Source: Peribacillus faecalis (GTDB taxonomy: Bacteria > Bacillota > Bacilli > Bacillales > DSM-1321). Taken from it: DNA of 64,000 bases. Below the pieces are notes generated by a model that searched no databases, had not been told where the DNA came from, and saw only the letters and a list, made by a program, of their open reading frames with translations. Position numbers and translations under genes: made by a program. The stretch spans positions 1-64,000 of the forward strand of contig NZ_JACXSI010000001.1 in the NCBI RefSeq assembly GCF_014712675.1. The letters run 5' to 3'. Below, in pieces: positions 52,580-62,395 of the stretch; the first letter of the stretch is position 1; every line of letters starts with the position of its first letter.

Positions 52580-55348
52580 TTATAGTGAATATGCTTCTTT
52601 TACTACAGTTGCACAACGAGGGCAAAGTGTCGGATGCAACTCATCTTGACCTACCTCAGTTGTTACATTCCAGCAGCGTTCACAAGTTTCGCCTTCCGCT
52701 TTAGAAACAACGATTGCGCTGTTTTCAAGTTGAAGAGCTTCAGCAGGAGCTTCTTCCCTCAAACCAGCCACTTCAAACTTAGACACGATGAATAATTGCT
52801 CGAAGCTTTCGTCAATGCTGTCAAGGAATTGCTTAGTATCAGCATCTACATACATAGACACTTTCGCATTTAATGATTTACCGATTACTTTCGCGTTTCG
52901 AGCTTCTTCTAATGCTTTTAGCACGTCATCACGAAGTACAAGGAACTTAGTCCATTTCTCTTCTAGCACTTTAGCATTCGGCAATTCTTTTGCTTCCGGC
53001 ATATCTGTTAATTGTACGCTTTCTTCTTCCACATTCGGGATATAAGCCCAAACTTCATCCGCTGTGTGAGGAAGGATTGGCGTTACAAGTTTCGTTAATG
53101 AAAGTAATGTTTCATACAGAACTGTTTGAATCGCTCTGCGATCTTTGCTGTTCGGCGCTTCGCAGTAAAGGATATCTTTCGCGTAATCCAGGTAGAACGC
53201 ACTCAAATCAAGCGTACAGAAGTTGTTCACAAAATGATAAATGTTCGCGAATTCATACTCGTCGTATGCTTTTTTCACGTTCTTGATCAAGTTGTTCAGC
53301 TTCACAAGCATGAATTGATCGACTTCACGAAGTTCGTCGTAAGCAAGGCTATCAGTTTTAGGATCAAATCCTTCTAACGTACCTAATAAGAAACGGAAAG
53401 TATTACGGATTTTACGGTAAACTTCCGCAACTTGCTTAAGAATTGCATCCGATACACGAACATCTGCTTGATAGTCTACAGAAGCAACCCATAGACGTAG
53501 GATGTCTCCGCCTAGTTGATTCATAACTTTGATTGGATCAACTGTGTTACCTAATGATTTACTCATTTTGCGTCCTTCGCCGTCAAGAGCGAAGCCGTGG
53601 CTTAATACGCCTTTGTATGGCGCTTTGCCAGTTACCGCAACAGCTGTAGATAAAGAAGAGTTAAACCAACCACGGTATTGGTCAGATCCCTCTAAATAAA
53701 GGTCAGCAGGTCTTACCAAATCTTCGCGCTCTTCTAATACAGCTTGGTGAGATGAACCGGAATCGAACCAGACGTCCATGATATCTGTTTCTTTTGTGAA
53801 GATGCCGTTCGGGCTACCTTCATGCGTGAATCCTTCCGGCAATAAGTCTTTCGCTTCACGCTCAAACCAAATGTTTGAACCGTGCTCGCGGAATAAGTTC
53901 GATACATGGTTGATTGTTTCGTCTGTGATGATTGCTTCACCGTTTTCCGCATAAAATACCGGAATTGGAACACCCCATGCGCGTTGACGAGAAATACACC
54001 AGTCACCACGGTCACGAACCATGTTGTAAAGACGAGTTTCGCCCCATGCAGGATACCATTTTGTTTCTTTGATTGCTTCTAGAAGCTGATCGCGGAAATC
54101 ATGGATTGATGCGAACCATTGTGCTGTTGCACGGAAAATAGTCGGCTTCTTCGTTCTCCAGTCATGCGGGTAAGAGTGAGTGATGAAAGAAAGCTTTAAT
54201 AATGCGCCCTTCTCTTCTAACGCTTCACCAATTGCTTTGTTGGCATTTTCGTAGAACATACCTTCAAAACCAGGTGCTTCTTCTGTCATGTGACCTTTTT
54301 CGTCAACTGGACATAATGTTTTTAATTTATATTTTTGACCAACGATAAAGTCATCTTCACCGTGACCAGGAGCTGTATGAACGCAGCCGGTACCTGCATC
54401 TGTCGTAACGTGTTCGCCATTCATTACTAATGAATCACGGTCATATAGTGGGTGTTTAGCAACAACATACTCAAGATCGCGGCCTTTTACTGTTTTTACG
54501 ATATTTACTATTTCCCAGCCGATTGTTTCTTTAACGTTTGCTAACAATTCTTCAGCAACGATGTATTTCGTACCGTCAACATCAACTACTACATAGTTCA
54601 AGTCAGGGTGTACAGAAATACCTAAGTTAGCTGGAATTGTCCAAGGAGTTGTTGTCCAGATGATGAATTTCGTTCCTTCTTCAACAACACCTTTACCATC
54701 TTTTACATCAAATGCCACATAAATTGAAGCTGATCTTTTATCTTGGTATTCAATTTCCGCTTCCGCTAATGCTGACTCACTTGACGGAGACCAGTTAACC
54801 GGTTTTAGACCTTTATAGATGTAGCCTTTTTTAGCCATTTCACCGAATACTTTAATTTGTTGCGCTTCGTATTCAGGCTTCAATGTGATATACGGATTAT
54901 CCCAGTCACCGCGAACGCCTAAACGACGGAATTGCGCTTTTTGTCTAGCTACTTGTTCATATGCGTACTCTTCGCAAAGTTTACGGAAAGCCGCTACACT
55001 CATTTCTTTACGGTTTACTTTGCCGCTCTTTGTTAAAGCTGTCTCGATTGGAAGACCGTGTGTATCCCAACCTGGCACATATGGCGCGTTAAAACCATTC
55101 ATAGATTTGAAACGAACAATGAAATCTTTTAACACTTTGTTCAATGCGTGACCCATGTGGATATCGCCGTTTGCGTATGGAGGCCCATCGTGTAATACGA
55201 ACATCGGACGACCTTTTGTGCGTTCTTGAACTTTCTTATAGATGTCCATCTCATTCCATTTAGCTTGCATCTCTGGTTCTCTTTTTGGTAAATTTCCACG
55301 CATCGGAAATTCAGTTTTTGGCATTAATAACGTATCTTTATATTCCAT
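52580..55348 (-). CDS. ileS: Isoleucyl-tRNA synthetase
   Basis: Class I synthetase of 922 residues. HMGH in [10 protein letters not shown] (about 58-67), KMSKS in [10 protein letters not shown] (about 594-603), an editing domain between them and a C-terminal zinc site CERC...CPRC are visible. This is the bacterial type sensitive to mupirocin rather than the eukaryote-like resistant form, judged by length and the zinc tail. GGAGGAAG precedes the ATG at 55348. Expression is controlled by the T-box upstream. Confidence 0.97.
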   Translation of the reverse strand: MEYKDTLLMPKTEFPMRGNLPKREPEMQAKWNEMDIYKKVQERTKGRPMFVLHDGPPYANGDIHMGHALNKVLKDFIVRFKSMNGFNAPYVPGWDTHGLPIETALTKSGKVNRKEMSVAAFRKLCEEYAYEQVARQKAQFRRLGVRGDWDNPYITLKPEYEAQQIKVFGEMAKKGYIYKGLKPVNWSPSSESALAEAEIEYQDKRSASIYVAFDVKDGKGVVEEGTKFIIWTTTPWTIPANLGISVHPDLNYVVVDVDGTKYIVAEELLANVKETIGWEIVNIVKTVKGRDLEYVVAKHPLYDRDSLVMNGEHVTTDAGTGCVHTAPGHGEDDFIVGQKYKLKTLCPVDEKGHMTEEAPGFEGMFYENANKAIGEALEEKGALLKLSFITHSYPHDWRTKKPTIFRATAQWFASIHDFRDQLLEAIKETKWYPAWGETRLYNMVRDRGDWCISRQRAWGVPIPVFYAENGEAIITDETINHVSNLFREHGSNIWFEREAKDLLPEGFTHEGSPNGIFTKETDIMDVWFDSGSSHQAVLEEREDLVRPADLYLEGSDQYRGWFNSSLSTAVAVTGKAPYKGVLSHGFALDGEGRKMSKSLGNTVDPIKVMNQLGGDILRLWVASVDYQADVRVSDAILKQVAEVYRKIRNTFRFLLGTLEGFDPKTDSLAYDELREVDQFMLVKLNNLIKNVKKAYDEYEFANIYHFVNNFCTLDLSAFYLDYAKDILYCEAPNSKDRRAIQTVLYETLLSLTKLVTPILPHTADEVWAYIPNVEEESVQLTDMPEAKELPNAKVLEEKWTKFLVLRDDVLKALEEARNAKVIGKSLNAKVSMYVDADTKQFLDSIDESFEQLFIVSKFEVAGLREEAPAEALQLENSAIVVSKAEGETCERCWNVTTEVGQDELHPTLCPRCATVVKEAYSL

Positions 55349-55460
55349 TTTGCTTCCTCCAATTCTCGCATTCATGAAATGCGAATCTTTTTATATAAAG
55401 CTTTCGCAAATTTTTGGGGCTAGGATTAGGTTAAGTGCCGGATAAATCTATATAAACAGC

Positions 55461-55745
55461 AAAAAAGCCTTCCCATCCCCTAAAAAATAAGGGACGAGAA
55501 GGCTTGTTATTCCCGCGGTACCACCCTAGTAAATGTTTATAAACAAACATCCGCTCTACTTGTTCTTATCGCGAACGACACGCTTTAACTACTCCCAAGA
55601 TGGTTTCATAAAAGGACTCCAGGGTGATCTTCCATCTCTCTACTTACAGGCGGGCTTCCACCATCCCCGCTTCGCTGATCAGTCAAAACGACTGTTATAA
55701 GTGCTAAAAGAAACGTACTGTCCCTATCAACGTCATGAATTATAA
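55461..55745 (-). ncRNA. Isoleucine T-box leader of ileS
   Basis: tRNA-sensing leader. The T-box sequence AGGGTGGTACCGCG is at 55514-55527. A terminator (AAGCCTTCTCGTCCC/GGGGATGGGAAGGCTT, then TTTTTT) is at 55461-55506. Stem I upstream carries a likely specifier ATC (55626-55628) in GAAGATCACC, an isoleucine codon. Uncharged tRNA-Ile would favour the antiterminator and ileS expression. Confidence 0.93.
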
Positions 55746-55756
55746 TCTTGTTTGGA

Positions 55757-55785
55757 ATTATATACAAAACTGATTAAATAGTCAA
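55757..55785 (-). promoter_or_regulatory. Sigma-A promoter of the ileS T-box transcript
   Basis: TTGACT (55780-55785), 17 bp, perfect TATAAT (55757-55762) on the minus strand, just after the divIVA stop. Confidence 0.88.
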
Positions 55786-55787
55786 TA

Positions 55788-56294
55788 TTACGATTCTATA
55801 TCTTTCGATAAAATATCTGTCGCATCTTTGTCAAATTCCATTAAGTGCTCCCAATCTTCGTTCTTAATCAAATCAAGTTGGGCTTCTACCAACATCGTGA
55901 ATCTTGTTCGGAAAACCTTCGATTGTCTCTTCAGCTCTTCGATTTCAAGCGCGATTTTTTGAGCCTTTACAAGAGAATCATTGACAATGCGATCGGCATT
56001 TTTCTCCGCTTCTTTTATGATGAGTTTCGCTTCATTTTTTGCGTTGCGCTTTATCTCCTCTGCGGTTTCCTGAGCAAAGAAAATCGACTTATTCAGCGTT
56101 TCTTCGATATTGTTGAAGTGACCTAGCTTTTCACGGACATTTGCGTATTTTTCCTCAAGCGACTTCTTTTCACGAAGGACTAGCTCATAATCCTTCATTA
56201 CTTGCTCAAGAAATTCGTTCACTTCATCCTCATCATAACCACGAAAACCTTTATTAAAACTTTTATTATGTATATCAAGTGGCGTTAAGGGCAT
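55788..56294 (-). CDS. divIVA: Cell division initiation protein DivIVA
   Basis: Coiled-coil protein that recognises strongly curved membrane at septa and poles and recruits MinJ, and RacA during sporulation. The N-terminal membrane-binding domain has MPLTPLDIHNKSFNKGFRGYDEDEVNEFLEQV in outline; the rest is a long parallel coiled coil ending at 168 aa. It has the usual place between ylmH and ileS. Confidence 0.95.
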   Translation of the reverse strand: MPLTPLDIHNKSFNKGFRGYDEDEVNEFLEQVMKDYELVLREKKSLEEKYANVREKLGHFNNIEETLNKSIFFAQETAEEIKRNAKNEAKLIIKEAEKNADRIVNDSLVKAQKIALEIEELKRQSKVFRTRFTMLVEAQLDLIKNEDWEHLMEFDKDATDILSKDIES

Positions 56295-56377
56295 TGTTGC
56301 ACCTCCAAAGAATTAATTTATCTGTTATTTATATTCTACGTTTCGACACAACATTTGTAAATCCTTCAAAGTGACAA

Positions 56378-57151
56378 TTATTGTTGTTTTCCAAAAGAAA
56401 TTTTCCATTTTTCTTTTTTTGACTTACCATTAATCGACATCAGTTTAAACCTACCTAAACCTCTGACTGATAGGATATCAGCCTCACCACACTCAAAATC
56501 ATTTTCTTCAATCAGTTCATGATTGACCTTTACTTTACCGCCAGCTATTGCTTCCTGGACTTTTTGCCGCGATAAGTTGGTCATTGCTGCCAAAACCGTA
56601 TCGAGCCTTAATGACGAACACGTCGTCGAATAATCTTTCCAAGCTTCTTGAACGTGCACAACTTCAGCTATGCTAATTTTCGACAAAGCCACTCCGGCAT
56701 TTGCTATTTTATTAATATGCGCACAAACATAATCGCTTATGTCATCAGAGACAATTGCTTGCGCTTTATTATCGGCAATCAGTATATCCCCAAACTTGTC
56801 GCGTACAATGCCTAAAGACATCATCGTCCCCAATATTTGCTGATGGCGTAATTCATGAAACTTGCTGTTATAGCCGATTTCAAGCACCGCTATATTGAAA
56901 TCCGCTTCAGACGCCTCATAATATTCAGGATAAAGAAAAGCTCTTTTCCTTTCAGCTGTCTGCGAACCTCCGAAAAAAGCAACTTGACATTCGCTGTTTT
57001 TACCGATAATCGAAGCTAAAATCTGCTGCTCACGCGGTGTCAAAAACGCCGTCAGACGGGGAGTATATTGCCTGACAACCTGCTCCTGCCACTGCATGCA
57101 CTGGTCAATAAACGCTTTCTCTTCCTTGCGAAAATGTTGATATATATTCAT
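56378..57151 (-). CDS. ylmH: S4-domain RNA-binding protein YlmH
   Basis: A 257-residue protein with a mixed N-terminal domain and a C-terminal S4 RNA-binding domain (about 180-245, LDTVLAAMTNLSRQKVQEAIAGGKVKVNHEL). Homologues bind stalled 50S-peptidyl-tRNA complexes in the same quality-control process as RqcH, which is also in this window. ATG at 57151 with AAGGGAT upstream; an ATG six codons earlier is less likely. Confidence 0.9.
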   Translation of the reverse strand: MNIYQHFRKEEKAFIDQCMQWQEQVVRQYTPRLTAFLTPREQQILASIIGKNSECQVAFFGGSQTAERKRAFLYPEYYEASEADFNIAVLEIGYNSKFHELRHQQILGTMMSLGIVRDKFGDILIADNKAQAIVSDDISDYVCAHINKIANAGVALSKISIAEVVHVQEAWKDYSTTCSSLRLDTVLAAMTNLSRQKVQEAIAGGKVKVNHELIEENDFECGEADILSVRGLGRFKLMSINGKSKKEKWKISFGKQQ

Positions 57152-57236
57152 AAAGATCCCTTCATCCATCTATTAAAAGTACAAGAAGGCTAATACAACG
57201 GAACGAATTCCGAGCATTAGCCTTTTCTCTTCATAA

Positions 57237-57500
57237 TTACATAATCCATGCGTACACTTGATAGACTCCATATGTCGCAAACTGCAGAGCAAGAATGCCC
57301 ACAATCGGCGAGAAATCAAACATACCAAGCGGCGGGATAAATTTTCTGAACACTTCTAAGTACGGTTCACAAATCTTTCCTAAAATTTGTCCGATAGACG
57401 ACTCACGTGCACCTGGAAACCATGACATTAGTATGTAGATAATCAATGCATATGAGTATATTCTTATTGCTTGCACCAAAATTACAAAAACTAAACTCAT
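57237..57500 (-). CDS. ylmG: YggT family membrane protein YlmG
   Basis: An 87-residue integral membrane protein with two hydrophobic segments (about 5-25 and 62-85) and the conserved SWFPGARESSIGQILGKICEPYLEVFRKFIPP between them. Linked by conserved neighbourhood to sepF and divIVA; the molecular role is unclear. Starts 4 bp after the sepF stop. Confidence 0.88.
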   Translation of the reverse strand: MSLVFVILVQAIRIYSYALIIYILMSWFPGARESSIGQILGKICEPYLEVFRKFIPPLGMFDFSPIVGILALQFATYGVYQVYAWIM

Positions 57501-57504
57501 TTAT

Positions 57505-57966
57505 TTACCACCTTAAATCATCAGACTCTTCATCTTGAAGTATACCGGTAATGCTGCCTGACACATCAACGTTGTCAGGTGTGCAAAGAAAAATATTGGA
57601 GCCGATTCGCTGAATGTCTCCACCTATAGCATACACTGTACCGCTTAAGAAGTCCACTATCCGCTTCGCCTGATCATGGGCAATTCGCTGCAGATTCACA
57701 ACTACCGCTTTTCTGTTCTTTAAATGATCGGCAATTTCCTGCGCTTCTGAGTATGCGCGAGGCTCAAACAAAACGACTTTTGAAGATTTTTGGACACTTT
57801 GCAGACTGACGACATTTTGCGGACCGGTATGCTGCTGTTGGTTCTGACTATGTTTAGCAGTGTTTTTCACAGGGATATCGTGCACCTTCTCTTCCTGCTG
57901 CGTTTCTACATATTCAATTTCCTCATCCAGAGCAAAAAATGATTTAAACTTTGAACCAATTGACAT
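57505..57966 (-). CDS. sepF: Cell division protein SepF
   Basis: Membrane-bound FtsZ anchor that forms arcs and bundles FtsZ filaments at the septum. An N-terminal amphipathic helix ([13 protein letters not shown]), a variable Gln-rich linker (about 20-60) and the DUF552 core with [31 protein letters not shown] and [20 protein letters not shown]. There are 153 residues. Confidence 0.94.
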   Translation of the reverse strand: MSIGSKFKSFFALDEEIEYVETQQEEKVHDIPVKNTAKHSQNQQQHTGPQNVVSLQSVQKSSKVVLFEPRAYSEAQEIADHLKNRKAVVVNLQRIAHDQAKRIVDFLSGTVYAIGGDIQRIGSNIFLCTPDNVDVSGSITGILQDEESDDLRW

Positions 57967-57980
57967 ATTAATAGCCTCCT

Positions 57981-58658
57981 TTAAGAATTCTCACCGACTA
58001 GTGCAGTACCTACACGGATACAAGTTGAACCTTCTTCGATGGCAATTTCAAAATCATTGGACATCCCCATAGACAATTCTTGACATGGAGCGTAGGGCAA
58101 TTCAAGGTTTTTCACTTGCAGCTGCAGCTCTTTTAACTTTCTGAAGCAAGATCTTAAGACTTGTTCATCTTCTGTAAAAGGGGCCATCGTCATTAATCCG
58201 ACTACAATTATCCGGTCGTAAGAAGCGAGTTCCTTCACAAAAGGGATAACTTCTTCAGGCGTCAGTCCATGTTTTGACTCTTCACCGGAAACATTAACCT
58301 GTACAAAACAGCGAACTGGCTCTACAGCCCGTTTGTGGATTTCTTTTGCAAGCGACGTCCTGTCCAAAGAATGGATATAATCGGCATGCGCAACGACATC
58401 TTTTACCTTTCTTGTTTGCAAAGAACCGATAAAATGCCAGACGGCTTGTCCGTTTATTGCATGCTGCTTTTCCAGTAAACCTTCAATTCGATTTTCTCCA
58501 ATATGAATAATTCCTGCATCAATTGCTTCCTGTGTACGTTCTGCAGAAACATATTTCGTGACGGCTATCACTTTAATTTCATCTTCACTTCTGCCGCTTC
58601 TTTCGCATGCCTGTTTAATTCTTTCTTTTACGACAGAAAAGTTGTCTTCAACTCTCAC
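57981..58658 (-). CDS. ylmE: PLP homeostasis protein YlmE (YggS family)
   Basis: Pyridoxal-phosphate binding protein with an alanine-racemase-like barrel but no known catalytic activity; it buffers PLP and affects amino-acid pools. The PLP lysine is Lys35 in [21 protein letters not shown] and [26 protein letters not shown] are family blocks. It overlaps the ylmD end by 11 bases. Confidence 0.93.
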   Translation of the reverse strand: MRVEDNFSVVKERIKQACERSGRSEDEIKVIAVTKYVSAERTQEAIDAGIIHIGENRIEGLLEKQHAINGQAVWHFIGSLQTRKVKDVVAHADYIHSLDRTSLAKEIHKRAVEPVRCFVQVNVSGEESKHGLTPEEVIPFVKELASYDRIIVVGLMTMAPFTEDEQVLRSCFRKLKELQLQVKNLELPYAPCQELSMGMSNDFEIAIEEGSTCIRVGTALVGENS

Positions 58659-59475
58659 TTTGTGTAAAGGCCTCCTTCCAGCCTATAAAACTCATTAATC
58701 TTCCTGTTTTTCCTTTGTCTCGTCTATGAGAAAAGAAGTCTTTATCCACGCAGGACGTGCAAAAATTTGTTACTGCAATATCAGTAACGCCCGCCCCTTG
58801 AAGAATTGATTGATTAAGCTGTTTCAAATCGAGTTCATATTGTCCTTCACTTACTTCGTGATAAGGTTGGCTCTCTCCACAAACTAGCTTAACTTGATCA
58901 ATAATCCGGTCATCCACTATATAACATCCTCCGCAAATGGAAGGACCGATGACCGCTTTAATGTCTTTCGGGGATATCCCTTCGGCTTGCCATTTTTCAA
59001 TCATTTCAGCGGCTATTTTAGCGACTGTCCCTTTCCATCCAGCATGTACCATACCTATATAGCCAGCAGAAGGCGCATAAAAATAGATTGGAACACAGTC
59101 AGCATAGCATAAAGTAAGTAGTATACCTGGCTCGTTTGTATAAAAGCCGTCCGTATCGCGGAAAGCTGAAACATAGTCAGCGGCACCGCGACCCTTATCG
59201 GCAGCTGTTATCTTCATAATATTGCTTCGGTGCGTCTGTTCTGCGCCAACCCATTCAGTTAAAGGCATGCCGATGTCTTGCGCAAGCAGTTGCCTGTTTT
59301 TTGTGACACATTTCTCGTCATCTCCGACATGGTAGCCCATATTCAAGCTGTGAAATGGAGCTTCGCTGCATCCGCCGTTCTTAGTTGTGAATCCGACAAC
59401 GAGCATATTATTCGACTTTTCCCAATCAGCAATACTGTAATATCGTTCCGCCTTTTTGACAAAAATTTCGTTCAT
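58648..59475 (-). CDS. ylmD: Peptidoglycan editing factor PgeF / purine nucleoside phosphorylase family (YlmD)
   Basis: A 275-residue DUF152 protein with the metal and active-site residues in [28 protein letters not shown] and a C-terminal [17 protein letters not shown]. Family members have been assigned purine nucleoside phosphorylase activity and a role in peptidoglycan fidelity; which applies here is unknown. AAAGGA serves two ATGs three codons apart; the later one (59475) has the better spacing. Confidence 0.88.
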   Translation of the reverse strand: MNEIFVKKAERYYSIADWEKSNNMLVVGFTTKNGGCSEAPFHSLNMGYHVGDDEKCVTKNRQLLAQDIGMPLTEWVGAEQTHRSNIMKITAADKGRGAADYVSAFRDTDGFYTNEPGILLTLCYADCVPIYFYAPSAGYIGMVHAGWKGTVAKIAAEMIEKWQAEGISPKDIKAVIGPSICGGCYIVDDRIIDQVKLVCGESQPYHEVSEGQYELDLKQLNQSILQGAGVTDIAVTNFCTSCVDKDFFSHRRDKGKTGRLMSFIGWKEAFTQSES

Positions 59476-59541
59476 ACATGACAATCCTTTATATTTTTAT
59501 TTATTTTATCATATCTTGCCATATGATACCTAGTTATCTCG

Positions 59542-59808
59542 CTATTTTTCCTTGTTTTCATCAAAAATTGTCCGCAATTCTGCTTCATCGACAAAAATAA
59601 TGTCGGTTCCAATCCGCTTTATTCTGCTCCATGGAATACGGACTTCCTCATCTTTTTGAAACATGGAGCGCCATCTGGAGCCGTTAACGACAAAAATAGC
59701 GTATATTTGCCCTGTCTGCAAATCAATTTCCAAATCGTGAATATTCCCTAGTTTTCGCCCATTTGACAAGCTGACAATATCCTTCATTTGAAATTCTGAT
59801 ATCCTCAC
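59542..59808 (-). CDS. ylmC: PRC-barrel protein YlmC/YmxH
   Basis: An 88-residue PRC-barrel protein of the YlmC/YmxH sporulation-associated family, with MKDIVSLSNGRKLGNIHDLEID and IPWSRIKRIGTDIIFVD. A GTG start with AAGGAG 11 bases upstream. It is the first gene of the ylmC-divIVA group. In this family expression is often sigma-E dependent, but I found no convincing sigma-E promoter here. The function is not known. Confidence 0.85.
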   Translation of the reverse strand: MRISEFQMKDIVSLSNGRKLGNIHDLEIDLQTGQIYAIFVVNGSRWRSMFQKDEEVRIPWSRIKRIGTDIIFVDEAELRTIFDENKEK

Positions 59809-60067
59809 AATCTGTCAGTCTCCTTTAGGAAAGTGTCATTTTTTCGCTGATAGCAGACTCTTTTCACTACTAAGCTGTTGAAGGTGCGAGAAACATAATT
59901 AACGATCAGCATATCTTCCTATAGATTATTTGCTGAGAACCACTTTCCAATAATATATGTCACTTTATGCAAATAATGATTACCTAATTAAAAGCCTTAT
60001 AAGAATTATTTAAACCGAGCTCTTATTTTAGAAAAATCGAATGTCGTACCTAGCACATATATCATGT

Positions 60068-60165
60068 GTTGATTGGAGCAGAGGACGGCGACTCCTGCTC
60101 AGACGAAGCGAGCAGGCCGATACACCGCAGGAGCATTTGAGACGAGGAGGCTTGACGCATGTTCC
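60068..60165 (-). repeat. GTTGATT-type intergenic repeat, copy 3 (truncated)
   Basis: Inverted relative to copies 1 and 2; starts GTTGATTGGAGC and shares the ACTCCTGCTCAGA, CCGCAGGAGC and GAGGAGGCTTG blocks. It is cut off where the GC-rich module begins. Bases 59809-60067 upstream hold no recognisable feature. Confidence 0.75.
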
Positions 60166-60171
60166 AGAAAC

Positions 60172-60363
60172 AAAAGCGGAAGCGCCCTCTAAAAAGCACC
60201 GTATGAACTGAGGCTCTCAGGATGAGAGTCACAGCGACGTTGCTACAGGACATAGCGCTCTTAGTCGCTGAACCTTGCTTGCGGACCGATTCCACATTTC
60301 AGCGTTGACTTATCGACAGGAGGTTGCCGAAGGGCAATAGGTGCTAGGCGCTGTAGCTAGATG
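60172..60363 (+). repeat. Mosaic repeat, copy F (GC-rich module type)
   Basis: Starts AAAAGCGGAAGCGCCC, contains CTCTCAGGATGAGAG and a CAGCGAC/GTCGCTG hairpin (60221-60270) with GTTGCTAC/GTAGCAAC-type inner pairing, then ends GCGCTGTAGCTAGA. Lacks the end motif and the GAAACC hairpin. Confidence 0.7.
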
Positions 60364-60390
60364 TCGGTACACTTTTTTAAAATTACATTA

Positions 60391-60432
60391 AAAAAGATCA
60401 TTTCCCCGATTTCAAAAATCGGAAAAATGATC
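60391..60432 (-). terminator. Terminator of sigG
   Basis: GATCATTT, CCGATTT and their complements form a 15-bp stem with one internal mismatch; on the minus strand TTTTTT follows. It lies 25 bp after the sigG stop. Confidence 0.85.
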
Positions 60433-60456
60433 GTTCGTTACGGTAATGACTAAAAA

Positions 60457-61236
60457 TTAGTGCTGAATATTTTTATTCATTTGCTTAATAGCCGCTTTTT
60501 CCAATCTGGAAACTTGTGCCTGGGAAATCCCGATTTCATCGGCCACTTCCATTTGCGTTTTTCCTTGAAAAAATCTTTTGCGGATGATGAGCTTTTCACG
60601 TTCATTCAGCCTTCTCATGCCTTCCTTTAATGCAATCTCATCAATCCAGGAGCTGTCCTTATTCTTTTCATCACTGAGCTGATCGACGACATATATCGGG
60701 TCGCCTCCGTCATTATAAATCGGCTCAAATAAACTGACAGGATCCTGAATAGCATCTAAAGCAAAGACAATCTCTTCATGCGGCACTTCAAGAACTTTCG
60801 CGATTTCCTCTGCAGTCGGCTCTCTTGACGTCTGACTCATCAGTTTTTCTTTTGCCTGCAGCGCTTTATAGGCAATATCACGCAACGAGCGCGAAACGCG
60901 AATCGGATTGTTATCACGCAAATATCTTCTTATTTCACCAATAATCATAGGTACAGCATATGTTGAAAATTTTACGTTCTGACTTAAATCAAAATTATCA
61001 ATTGATTTCATAAGGCCAATGCAGCCTACTTGAAACAAATCATCGACATATTCGCCTCTGTTATTAAATCGTTGAATCACGCTTAACACTAGCCTAAGAT
61101 TGCCATTGACCAGCTTTTCTCTCGCGGATAAATTCCCTTCTTGCAACTCCTTGAACAGCTGTCTCATTTCTTCGTTCTTCAAGAGCGGCAACTTTGAAGT
61201 ATCAACGCCGCATATTTCAACCTTATTTCGTGACAA
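60457..61236 (-). CDS. sigG: RNA polymerase sigma-G factor
   Basis: Late forespore sigma factor. The 259 residues are very close to B. subtilis SigG: N-terminal MSRNKVEICGVDTSKLPLLK, region 2 (DLFQVGCIGLMKSIDNFDL, FSTYAVPMIIGEIRRYLRD), region 3 and the region 4 helix-turn-helix TQMEVADEIGISQAQVSRLEK. The start is TTG at 61236, with AAGGAC and GGAGGG upstream; no in-frame ATG gives the family N-terminus. A sigma-F/sigma-G promoter lies upstream. Confidence 0.96.
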   Translation of the reverse strand: MSRNKVEICGVDTSKLPLLKNEEMRQLFKELQEGNLSAREKLVNGNLRLVLSVIQRFNNRGEYVDDLFQVGCIGLMKSIDNFDLSQNVKFSTYAVPMIIGEIRRYLRDNNPIRVSRSLRDIAYKALQAKEKLMSQTSREPTAEEIAKVLEVPHEEIVFALDAIQDPVSLFEPIYNDGGDPIYVVDQLSDEKNKDSSWIDEIALKEGMRRLNEREKLIIRKRFFQGKTQMEVADEIGISQAQVSRLEKAAIKQMNKNIQH

Positions 61237-61252
61237 AGTCCTTCCCTCCTTA

Positions 61253-61285
61253 CAGGGATGCTGTACAAAATTCAGTATCTCCCTG
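61253..61285 (-). repeat. Inverted repeat upstream of sigG
   Basis: CAGGG with CCCTG and CTG with CAG can pair around the sigG -10 region, ending 2 bases from the ribosome site. It overlaps the predicted promoter, so it is unlikely to be wholly in the mRNA. Confidence 0.4.
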
Positions 61286-61301
61286 CAAGGAAAAAATATG
61301 C
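61273..61301 (-). promoter_or_regulatory. Sigma-F/sigma-G type promoter of sigG
   Basis: On the minus strand GCATA (61297-61301), 14 bp, then GGAGATACTG (61273-61282), a full match to the forespore -10 pattern GGnRAnAnTR. The start codon is about 36 bp downstream of the box. It fits known activation of sigG by sigma-F and its own product. Confidence 0.7.
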
Positions 61302-61357
61302 ACTTCCAAATTAAGAAAGCTGTGCGTCCACAGCCGATTTATGCTCAAGAATATTTC

Positions 61358-61585
61358 TTATAAAAGGAAAACCAGCGATTTTGCGTGCTTTCCTGCATGA
61401 CTGCTTGATGGTTGTAATGCGACATTAAATAATTGCTTCACTCCTGTCTTCTCAACGATATAAGCAGCAAAAACAATCATTAAATCCCAAACGCTTTCAA
61501 ATCCATCCCGATGGTCAACAAGATGACTGACAGCTTGAAAGTATTGATTGATTTGATTTATTGCGCATTTGGATAGCGTAAGCAT
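61358..61585 (-). CDS. Hypothetical 75-residue ORF between sigE and sigG
   Basis: I do not recognise the product. Codon use looks like real coding sequence (GAC, CGG, GAT, GTT, GAG mixed normally), and a hydrophobic stretch WDLMIVFAAYIVEK may be a short membrane or buried helix. AAGGAGA is present but only one base from the ATG, and the start lies inside a hairpin (61580-61614). In B. subtilis sigE and sigG are adjacent with no gene between. It may be a small unknown gene, a degenerate remnant, or chance. Confidence 0.35.
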   Translation of the reverse strand: MLTLSKCAINQINQYFQAVSHLVDHRDGFESVWDLMIVFAAYIVEKTGVKQLFNVALQPSSSHAGKHAKSLVFLL

Positions 61586-61614
61586 TCTCCTTCAGTGAGA
61601 CTAGGAGAATGCTT
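61580..61614 (-). terminator. Hairpin after sigE
   Basis: AAGCATTCTCC and GGAGAATGCTT form a perfect 11-bp stem, 4 bp after the sigE stop. No T-run follows on the minus strand, so full termination is doubtful; it may separate sigE from sigG transcription partly. Confidence 0.5.
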
Positions 61615-61618
61615 GATA

Positions 61619-62338
61619 TTAAACCATTTTATTAAATTCCTTTCGGAGCCGTTTGATAATCCTTTTTTCAAGTCTGGATATATAAGATTGCGAAATACCT
61701 AGCATGTCTGCTACATCCTTTTGTGTTTTCTCTTCTCCCCCCAATAAACCAAACCGCAGTTCCATAATTTGCTTTTCACGGTCGTTCAATTGATAAAGCG
61801 CCTTCGTCAGTAAATTGCGGTCGATATTTGCCTCTAAATCCTTTGTAATAATGTCATCATCAGTTCCCAATACATCGGACAGCAGCAATTCATTGCCGTC
61901 CCAATCGATATTTAACGGCTCATCAAATGAAACTTCCGAGCGAATCTTATTATTCCGCCTTAAATACATCAATATTTCATTCTCGATACAACGGGAAGCA
62001 TATGTAGCGAGCTTGATTTTCTTTTCCGGATTGAACGTATTAACAGCTTTAATGAGTCCAATTGTTCCGATACTGATTAAATCCTCAATATTGATGCCTG
62101 TGTTTTCGAATTTGCGGGCAATGTATACGACAAGACGCAAATTTCTTTCAATTAATATCGTTCTTGCCGTCTCATCTCCTTTCGGAAGCTTATGGATAAG
62201 TACTTCCTCTTCTTCCTTCGATAAAGGGGGAGGCAAAGCTTCACTTCCGCCAATATAATGTATTTCATCGCTTTTCAAACGAAGTTTTATAAGCAGCTTA
62301 TACCAATAAAATTTCATTTTAAAAATCAACTTTTTCAC
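61619..62338 (-). CDS. sigE: RNA polymerase sigma-E factor precursor
   Basis: Early mother-cell sigma factor, made as inactive pro-sigma-E. The N-terminal pro-region of about 27 residues ([19 protein letters not shown]) is basic-hydrophobic and membrane-binding; processing is by SpoIIGA, encoded upstream. YYIGG-like [14 protein letters not shown] follows. Regions 2-4 are intact ([58 protein letters not shown]). There are 239 residues. Confidence 0.97.
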   Translation of the reverse strand: MKKLIFKMKFYWYKLLIKLRLKSDEIHYIGGSEALPPPLSKEEEEVLIHKLPKGDETARTILIERNLRLVVYIARKFENTGINIEDLISIGTIGLIKAVNTFNPEKKIKLATYASRCIENEILMYLRRNNKIRSEVSFDEPLNIDWDGNELLLSDVLGTDDDIITKDLEANIDRNLLTKALYQLNDREKQIMELRFGLLGGEEKTQKDVADMLGISQSYISRLEKRIIKRLRKEFNKMV

Positions 62339-62395
62339 AGCTTATTCCTCCTTCTAAATTAGGAAATGGCGAGTATATTATATGGTAAAGAATGA

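Noticed and set aside
60062-60295. 77-codon minus-strand ORF
   Set aside because: It is a translation across two repeat families.
61253-61285. Leader hairpin that masks the sigG ribosome site
   Set aside because: The predicted -10 box overlaps the left arm, so the mRNA would probably lack half of the stem.
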